Source of the DNA: Rhodamnia argentea
Lineage: Eukaryota > Streptophyta > Magnoliopsida > Myrtales > Myrtaceae
Reading direction: 5' to 3'
NCBI RefSeq assembly: GCF_020921035.1
Contig: NC_063157.1
Location: 22,957,015-23,021,014, forward strand
Length of the DNA stretch: 64,000 bases
Part shown: positions 58,046-64,000 of the stretch, piece by piece
How positions within the stretch are numbered: the stretch's first letter is position 1
Layout: every line of letters starts with the position of its first letter
Translations under genes and position numbers: made by a program
The notes under the pieces: model-generated
Seen by the model: the letters and a program-made list of their open reading frames with translations, nothing else
The model's database searches: none
Told to the model about the DNA's origin: nothing

Positions 58046-59221
58046 ATGGAGACTTTTCTATTCACCTCCGAGTCTGTCAATGAAGGCCACCCCGACAAGA
58101 TCTGCGACCAAGTCTCCGATGCTATCCTCGATGCCTGCTTGGAGCAAGACCCGGAGAGCAAAGTTGCCTGTGAGACGTGTACCAAGACGAACATGGTCAT
58201 GGTGTTCGGGGAAATCACCACCAAGGCTAAGGTCAATTATGAGAAGATCGTTCGCGACACGTGCCGCGGTATTGGGTTCACCTCGGCCGACGTTGGCCTT
58301 GACGCCGACAAATGCAAAGTCCTAGTCAATATCGAACAGCAGAGCCCCGACATTGCTCAAGGCGTACATGGAAATCTGACGAAGAAACCTGAGGAGATTG
58401 GGGCCGGAGACCAAGGTCACATGTTCGGTTACGCCACGGATGAAACTCCCGAGCTTATGCCGTTGACTCACGTCCTAGCCACCAAGCTCGGAGCCAAGCT
58501 GACCGAAGTGAGGAAGAACAAGACGTGCCCGTGGCTGAGACCTGATGGGAAGACCCAAGTGACGGTGGAATACCGTAACGATGGGGGAGCCATGGTCCCT
58601 CTCAGGGTCCATACGGTCCTAATCTCGACTCAGCATGACGAGACCGTCACCAATGAGCAGATTGCCAAGGACTTGAAAGAACATGTGATCAAGCCCGTGA
58701 TCCCACCTCAGTATCTCGACGACAAGACGATTTTCCACCTCAACCCCTCGGGGCGTTTCGTGATCGGCGGGCCCCATGGCGATGCAGGCCTCACCGGGAG
58801 GAAGATAATCATCGACACTTACGGTGGTTGGGGCGCTCATGGTGGTGGCGCTTTTTCGGGCAAGGACCCAACCAAGGTCGACCGCAGTGGCGCCTACATT
58901 GTTAGGCAAGCTGCAAAGAGTGTGGTAGCTTCTGGGCTTGCTCGACGCTGCATTGTGCAGGTTTCTTATGCCATCGGTGTCCCCGATCCGTTATCCGTGT
59001 TCGTAGATACTTACAAAACCGGCAAGATTCCAGACAAGGACATTTTGGCATTGATCAAGGAGAAATTCGATTTCAGGCCAGGAATGATCTCTATCAATCT
59101 TGATCTGATGAGAGGAGGCAACTTCAGGTATCAGAAAACAGCAGCGTACGGGCATTTTGGACGTGACGACCCAGATTTCACCTGGGAGACAGTGAAGCTT
59201 CTCAAACCTGGCAAGGCATAG
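58046..59221 (+). CDS. SAMS: S-adenosylmethionine synthase, intronless
   Basis: Makes S-adenosylmethionine from methionine and ATP in the cytosol, feeding methylation, ethylene, polyamine and lignin pathways. It is a single open frame of 391 residues, a normal length for plant SAMS; many plant SAMS genes also lack introns in the coding region. Motifs: [16 protein letters not shown] at 14-29, the signature GAGDQG at 119-124, and the phosphate-binding GGGAFSGKD at 266-274. The C terminus [13 protein letters not shown] is intact. No disabling change is seen. The start [18 protein letters not shown] is the family norm. Codon use is GC-rich at third positions compared with the cluster genes, as expected for a highly expressed gene. 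It stands head to head with the carboxypeptidase pseudogene's 3' end (convergent). Confidence 0.97.
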   Translation: METFLFTSESVNEGHPDKICDQVSDAILDACLEQDPESKVACETCTKTNMVMVFGEITTKAKVNYEKIVRDTCRGIGFTSADVGLDADKCKVLVNIEQQSPDIAQGVHGNLTKKPEEIGAGDQGHMFGYATDETPELMPLTHVLATKLGAKLTEVRKNKTCPWLRPDGKTQVTVEYRNDGGAMVPLRVHTVLISTQHDETVTNEQIAKDLKEHVIKPVIPPQYLDDKTIFHLNPSGRFVIGGPHGDAGLTGRKIIIDTYGGWGAHGGGAFSGKDPTKVDRSGAYIVRQAAKSVVASGLARRCIVQVSYAIGVPDPLSVFVDTYKTGKIPDKDILALIKEKFDFRPGMISINLDLMRGGNFRYQKTAAYGHFGRDDPDFTWETVKLLKPGKA

Positions 59222-59638
59222 AGCTTTTGCCTTCACCTGGTCACCTTGTTATTCCTGAATGATTTCTGCTTTCACTTTGGATTTTGTGTCTCTGCCCTAT
59301 TCTTGGTATTAATGGAAGGCAAAAGAGAGGGAACCTTGAATTGAAGTCAGCAGAGGAGGGGAGATTATCCATAAAAAGAAACTTCAGATGACCTCATTCT
59401 TTCATTTGTTCATGTCACTGTGTTCTTTTCCTTTTTCTACTTGATAAATAATAGATTGCAGATCACTTTGGATTTGTACACCAGGTCGAATTTCACATAT
59501 TGGTTTATGCTTATCTATATGAGTATGATGTGTGCCCCGTCCAGTCTCTCAACTCTTCTTCTGCAGCTAGATAAGGCATGTGATGCTCTCAAGATAAGTC
59601 CGAGGAAAATGTCGGGTGCTGTCGGCACTCTCCTTTCA
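59222..59638 (+). other. SAMS 3' region
   Basis: 3'-UTR-like sequence. No other gene seen before the convergent pseudogene begins at 59639. Confidence 0.4.
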
Positions 59639-61110
59639 TTAAGTAGCAATCTCGCTGTCTGCACAAGCCACAGCGACTTTGCCCGCCATCAAGCTCTTTA
59701 GCATTTGGGGATCAGCTTTATCTGCTCCACCATGGCGACATTTGTCCGCCATCCAGCTCTTTATCATATGTAGAGCAGCTTTCGGCTGATCCATCGGAAC
59801 CATGTGCCCAGCATCATGAACCTGCATTTCATCACACAGCCAGAATTGAACTTACAATTTGCCTCTCTCATCTTTATAAGTTTGGAGTGCGTGCATGCTT
59901 GCAAGTTGCGATTCTGTGTGCTTCTTTGAGAGAGAGAGAGAGAGAGAGAGAGAGCAGGAGACCTTCAAGAAAGCAAGTCGGTCCGTGGCTTTTCACCAAT
60001 CCTGCCTGGGCGCCATCGACAACAATGGAACAGTTGGAGATGTCCCAAACTGATTCTGACCAGACCACTCCATGGCATGAACACAGTTGGAGTTTCCTGC
60101 TCAAATTAACATCAGGAAAGACATGTCATTCACCAGGTAATGTTCCGTATGATCCTATCTAGTGTCCACCAACTTGAAAGATCGGGTTTACCAAGCCAAT
60201 TACAGATGAGATCATATTCACCGGCATAGATGAGCACCTTCAGCCCGTCCTCAAGATGCGCGGGGATACCTGCTTCGAGATTCTTCATCCAATCCTGGAA
60301 GATCGCTTCGTACACGGCCCTGCTGCACGTCACAAGCTCTATATCCCCAACCCCTAGAGCATCTCTGACCGTCTTTTGGTTCAGGAATGTCTCCATGTTT
60401 AAGAAGTCAGAGCACCAGTGCCCCTCCTCACAGCTCTTTCGTATATCATAGTACAGCAGGCCAATCATCAACATGTCATATTCAAGGGAATCAAACGTTA
60501 ATTTCAGGAAGCTTCTGTCAAGGGAAAAACAGATACATTGATTTTCCCAGTATTGTGCTTGATCTTACTGAAAATACCGATGCAAGGGGGAAATGTGAAC
60601 CCACAGGTATCTCCACCCTTGGTTGGTAGCTGCACATAATTTGCAAAGATTAATAGTATAGTCTCCGCTTTCAGAAAGAAAAAAGACGGCTTCTCGAATG
60701 TTTTTATGAAGCATAAACAGAGATTCAGGACCAAAAAAGATACCCACTGTTGAACCACCTGTTTGCATTTTGGGAACAAAGTGTCAATGCTGTCATGATC
60801 GGACTGCGTGATTAACCCCATGTTTAGAGCATAATCTGCGTATGCTCCATACTGGATCTGAAGATCGGTTAGGCCATTACCAATTGCAAACCCCTGTTCG
60901 TGATTCAGAAGTTAGCCATGTCAAAAGAAAGGACAAGTTAACATGTCATAGCGAGAAATTACCATACAAACATGAAGTACCTTCAGGTTTATATGAATTC
61001 CTTCCTTTGCCTTGTGCCCTTGGTGAACACGATCAGCAAAAGCGGGGAGGACAATATCGCGCCAATGGACCATGAAACGCCCAATGTATTCGACAACTCC
61101 TACTACCATG
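59639..61110 (-). pseudogene. serine carboxypeptidase-like (SCPL) gene, 5'-truncated and decayed
   Basis: Several exons of an S10 family serine carboxypeptidase can be read on the minus strand. About 61045-60981: AFADRVHQGHKAKEGIHINLK. 60894-60759: GFAIGNGLTD, then MGLITQSDHDSIDTLF. About 60650-60560: a Cys-containing linker. About 60455-60192: YYDIRKSCEEG, RDALGVGDIELVTCS and GEYDLICNWL, with the catalytic Asp. 60096-59963: VHAMEWSGQ, then VVDGAQAGLVKSHGPT. 59821-59639: VHDAGHMVPMDQPKAAL, with the catalytic His. The exon with the nucleophile motif GESYAGHY is not recognisable, and the N-terminal half is absent. A one-base loss in the 60096-59963 exon shifts the frame. A GA repeat (59930-59954) lies just beyond that exon's donor. 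It is a pseudogene of a plant SCPL close to carboxypeptidase III-like proteins. Confidence 0.87.
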
Positions 61111-61826
61111 TGCTCCTGAACGGAGAGGGATTAGTCAACTCTGACCATGAATTGTATTTGAGCGTCTTGGCCATTCGGACCAAGAAGCAGTGAAGCAGTA
61201 AGTGCACGAGACGGCGGCTATTTTCCAGCAGTTCTCCGAGTCCATGGCTGGGCAAGGCTCGCCTCGCTAGATTTGGGCTGGCGAGCCTCACTCGGCCACT
61301 GCGAGGTCGACCTCGCCGGCTATCCTCTGGCCAGTAGCTGGCTGGACGGACAGAGGTAGAAGAGGGAAGGGGAAGAAAAGAAAAGAAAAAGAAAAAGAAA
61401 GGATAAGAAAAAAAAGTTCAAAATACTAAAATATTTGATCATGGGCCAGCCAATTCGTTGGATAGATTGAATTGACGCAATTACAAAAAAATTTAGGATT
61501 GAATTGGCAAAATATAGTTTAGGACTGAACCGATACAATTGTAGTAGGTTTAAGATTTTTTTTATAATTTTCTCCTAAATTGAAAAAATTTCAAAAGGCT
61601 TAGAATCGAATTAACACAAGCGAAAAGCTTAGGACTAAATTGACAAAATTTTAGCAGGTTTTATGATTAAATTGGCACAATTGAAAAGTTTATGACTAAA
61701 CTGGCTACTATCTAATCGGTTTTGGACTTTTTGGACAATTTTCATGAGTTCTAATTACTTATATTTTTGAATCATCAAGTTACTTCACGTATTTAAGCTT
61801 GCTGGCTGTTATGATGTAGGTCGATT
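61111..61826. other. intergenic with degraded MITE sequence
   Basis: 61240-61340 is GC-rich (tggctgggcaaggctcgcct). 61375-61400 is an AAAAG-type run. 61440-61740 repeats 'gactaaattgacaaaatttt' and 'aggattgaattggcaaaata' phrases typical of the MITE ends seen at 4905 and 22300. No gene. Confidence 0.5.
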
Positions 61827-62108
61827 TTATGCTCTCTTTTTTTTATCCAAAAGATACCTCCCATTTGATTGAAATTTACGAGGCCTTACACAAAAAAACC
61901 ATAAAAGGGCATCTAAACTTAAAAGATCCCAAAGAGCTTGGGGCGGCTTGACTAACCATGAAAAAGACAGACTGTCAGAAAAAAGAGATTTTTTGATCCA
62001 ATATGCTACTCTATTTGCGGATCTGTAACAATGGGCCAGAGAAACATAGTGGAGATGGGCCAGTCGGGTCAAGGCTTCGTCGATTAGAGGCTCTATATCC
62101 CAACGCAC
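61827..62108 (-). mobile_element. LINE-type RNase H domain relic
   Basis: Minus-strand frame with LAHCYRSANRVAYWIKK, then FSWLVKPPQALWDLLSLDAL. It resembles the C-terminal end of the plant RNase H domain (RVT_3 type) carried by L1-like LINEs and their domesticated relatives. The usual phrase is REANxVADxxAK. It ends GRYLLDKKKRA at the 3' side. Only about 93 codons remain; the reverse transcriptase is absent. It could alternatively be a small relic of a host RNase H-like gene. Confidence 0.6.
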
Positions 62109-62679
62109 GTGCGTCTTCTTCAGAATCTGGTTGATCGCTCAGTGATAAAGGAGGTAGACTGTTTGGAAAAACACGTGCTCATTGTTGTATAAGTTTTTGT
62201 TTTTTTTTTAAGTTGTTTGATTTCTTTCAATTAGCATTTTGCTTCTGCGGTGTTATACAGATTGCTACTTACAAGCGAAGACTATTTCCATGTCCCGGAC
62301 AATCATTTAGAGCTAGGACTCTGTACTTCTCCACTTGCTTCATTTTTCTATGTTCTTTAAGTTACTCACTTAAGTTTTAAGAGTTACTTTACATAATGTG
62401 GTGGGGAAATTTTGCTATTACCTTCCCAGTTTTCAATGTTATATTTAATTGATTGTGCTCCCACATTAATGATATATCGACATTTAAATTACATCAACGT
62501 TAAATTACGCACATTAATTTTACGTGATAACATTTTCGCCCAATAACCGTCTTGATGAGAGACAATTATCTATAAGAGACGGACGTCGGTTTAAATGAGT
62601 TGTCTAAGCCAAACCTCCTACGTCGGTTTTTAAAAGAGCGATTACGACGTTTTTTTAAAGTAGTCGGTTTCTCTTATTT
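62109..62679. other. intergenic, nothing recognised
   Basis: AT-rich with a T-run at 62200-62211. No coding or repeat signature named. Confidence 0.4.
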
Positions 62680-63040
62680 GAGAACGACATACTTCGCTTC
62701 AGCAGTCGAATTCCCGATGATCTCGACAATGCAACAGCTCTAAAGTACTTCGACATTTCGGAGAATTCCTTTGAGACCAACTTGCCTGATAACATATGGG
62801 GCGCGCCTATGTTGCAAGTTCTCTTGGCAAGTTCGTCCAACCTCACTAGCAAGATTCCCAACTTCATTGGGTGCAAAAGTGTGCACAAGATTGAATTAGG
62901 AGGGAATTCACTAAATGGTATCCTTCCTTGGAACATGAGCCACTGCGAAAAGCTTCTCTCTCTCAACTTAAGTAGGAACATGCTGACAGGTGTTATTCCT
63001 TGGGAGATATCCGCGCTTCCTTCAATCACCAGTTTCAACA
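62680..63040 (+). pseudogene. PXY/TDR-like LRR receptor kinase fragment
   Basis: About 120 codons from the leucine-rich-repeat ectodomain of a receptor kinase. They include SSRIPDDLDNATALKYFDIS, then LPDNIWGAPMLQVLLASSSN, IPNFIGCKS, KIELGGNSLNGILPW and CEKLLSLNLSRNMLTGVIPW. The order matches PXY/TDR, the TDIF-peptide receptor of vascular cambium. Similarity ends abruptly near 63040 after ISALPSIT. No transmembrane or kinase part follows, so this is a captured gene fragment, not a gene. The reading frame is open throughout and stays open to 63141. Confidence 0.85.
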
Positions 63041-64000
63041 GGTCCAATTTTCAGTTCCAAGTGAAGATTCACTCGGGAACCGGACCAGTTTTGAAACCGG
63101 TTCTTAACTACAATGAAAACAACATAATTTTTCTAAGTTGAGTTTAGCTCCGCCTCGCATCATTTGTTTCTTCTCCATTTTTGGTCGCCTCTTTCTCTAT
63201 TCTTTGAAGCAATATTTTTATAGATGAATGGAGAATGGAGTTTAAAATTTATTTTGATGAATGAGGAACAAGGTTTTATAATTTATATTTCATGTTACGT
63301 GTTTGAACTTTTTATTGTTTGTAATTGTACATGGCAACGTGTTTGAACTTTTTATTGTTTATAATTGTACGTGACCACGTGTTTGGTGAATAGAGATGTA
63401 TGTTATCATCTTTTACTCTAAGTCATTTTATTTTATTTTATTTTTATCATACTTTGAGTCATTTAGTTGCACATATTATTTTGTTGTAAAAAATAAAATA
63501 AAAAATGGGAAAAATAGGTTCTCAAGAAGACCCCGAAACCGGATCAAAAAAACAAGATAGGTTCTAAAATCTATTCCGGAAAGACAGGGTAGATTCTTCC
63601 AAGTTCCAAAAACCGAGAACCGATTATAACAAAGTAAGTTCTAGATTCTATCTCTGGAACCTATCCTCCTTAGAATCGATCACTCATAATATTGATCACA
63701 CACTTACATCTTTTTTTTACGTGGGACGAGGCACTTTTATGTTTGTTTTATAAATAAACTACCAACAAGCTGGTGAAGCCGGCGGGTCCCTGTGGATCCT
63801 CGGTTACAAAAATAAAAAATAAAAAATACCAACAAGAACTTCCTTGTGTGTTGATGGAATCAAACTAAAAAGCTATTTCTTTCTCCTAGTAATTACATTG
63901 AACATGTATCAAAATTCAGGAACCACATCAAACAATTTTAAAGTTCGGGGCTCACATTGCACATTAGGCTAAAGTCCATTGATAATATTGAACAAATTAA
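63041..64000. other. intergenic to the window end
   Basis: 63300-63390 holds a short duplicated phrase (acgtgtttgaactttttattgttt twice). 63490-63700 has 'ggttctaaaatctattcc' type phrases. 63925-64000 matches an arm of the foldback MITE at 5005-5388 and runs off the window. No gene. Confidence 0.5.

Noticed and set aside
57756-58325. 189-codon plus-strand frame overlapping the SAMS start
   Set aside because: Out-of-frame reading of the SAMS leader and coding region. SAMS itself is certain.
1-64000. tRNA, rRNA or small nuclear RNA genes
   Set aside because: None could be supported. The only tRNA-related sequences are the primer sites of the LTR elements.

Overview
This is a stretch of plant nuclear DNA. 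Evidence: spliced genes with GT-AG introns, a plant BAHD acyltransferase family, plant GH29 fucosidase and S-adenosylmethionine synthase genes, a PXY/TDR-like receptor-kinase fragment, a RICESLEEPER-type hAT transposon, Copia- and Gypsy-type LTR remnants with an initiator-tRNA-Met primer site, and many AT-rich MITEs. The organism is most likely a dicot and probably a woody rosid. A Myrtales member is only a guess, and nothing here settles the species.

Region 1 (1-52 kb) is a tandem BAHD acyltransferase cluster. Six copies lie on the plus strand with one exon plan: exon 1 is 438-453 nt, exon 2 is always 327 nt, and exon 3 is about 530-567 nt; all junctions are phase 0. Their closest recalled relatives are omega-hydroxypalmitate O-feruloyl transferase (HHT/ASFT) enzymes, which act in suberin, cutin and wax aromatics. 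BAHD-3 (14581-16922) and BAHD-5 (46215-47819) look intact. BAHD-1 (2848-4665) is complete except for one in-frame stop. BAHD-2 (6997-8250) has lost its 3' end. BAHD-4 (23935-26870) has lost its ATG, carries a 546-bp MITE inside exon 1, and has stops and a frameshift. BAHD-6 (50637-51379) is a shrunken relic. BAHD-3 and BAHD-4 also share their flanks and introns, so they come from a segmental duplication.

Transposable elements fill the gaps. There is a hAT transposase at the left edge, a solo LTR that has been partly tandem-duplicated (10.15-10.98 kb), Gypsy relics at 18.7-19.4 and 28.5-32.3 kb, several foldback or MITE elements with GC-rich cores, and a nested pair. The nested pair is a 10.7-kb Gypsy-like element with almost identical 2.74-kb LTRs and no coding capacity (34588-45281), sitting inside a small element with 377-bp LTRs (33205-45849). 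The pair separates the apparent promoter and leader of BAHD-5 (around 33.05-33.16 kb) from its coding region at 46.2 kb, probably by lying within a 5'-UTR intron.

Region 2 (54-64 kb) is a more ordinary gene neighbourhood: a three-exon secreted alpha-L-fucosidase gene (54393-57042), an intronless S-adenosylmethionine synthase gene (58046-59221), a decayed serine carboxypeptidase-like gene on the minus strand converging on it (59639-61110), an RNase H-domain LINE relic, and a PXY-like LRR fragment.

No wholly new kind of system is visible. The most informative features are the birth and death of the BAHD cluster, the displaced BAHD-5 promoter, and the apparently recent non-coding LTR element.
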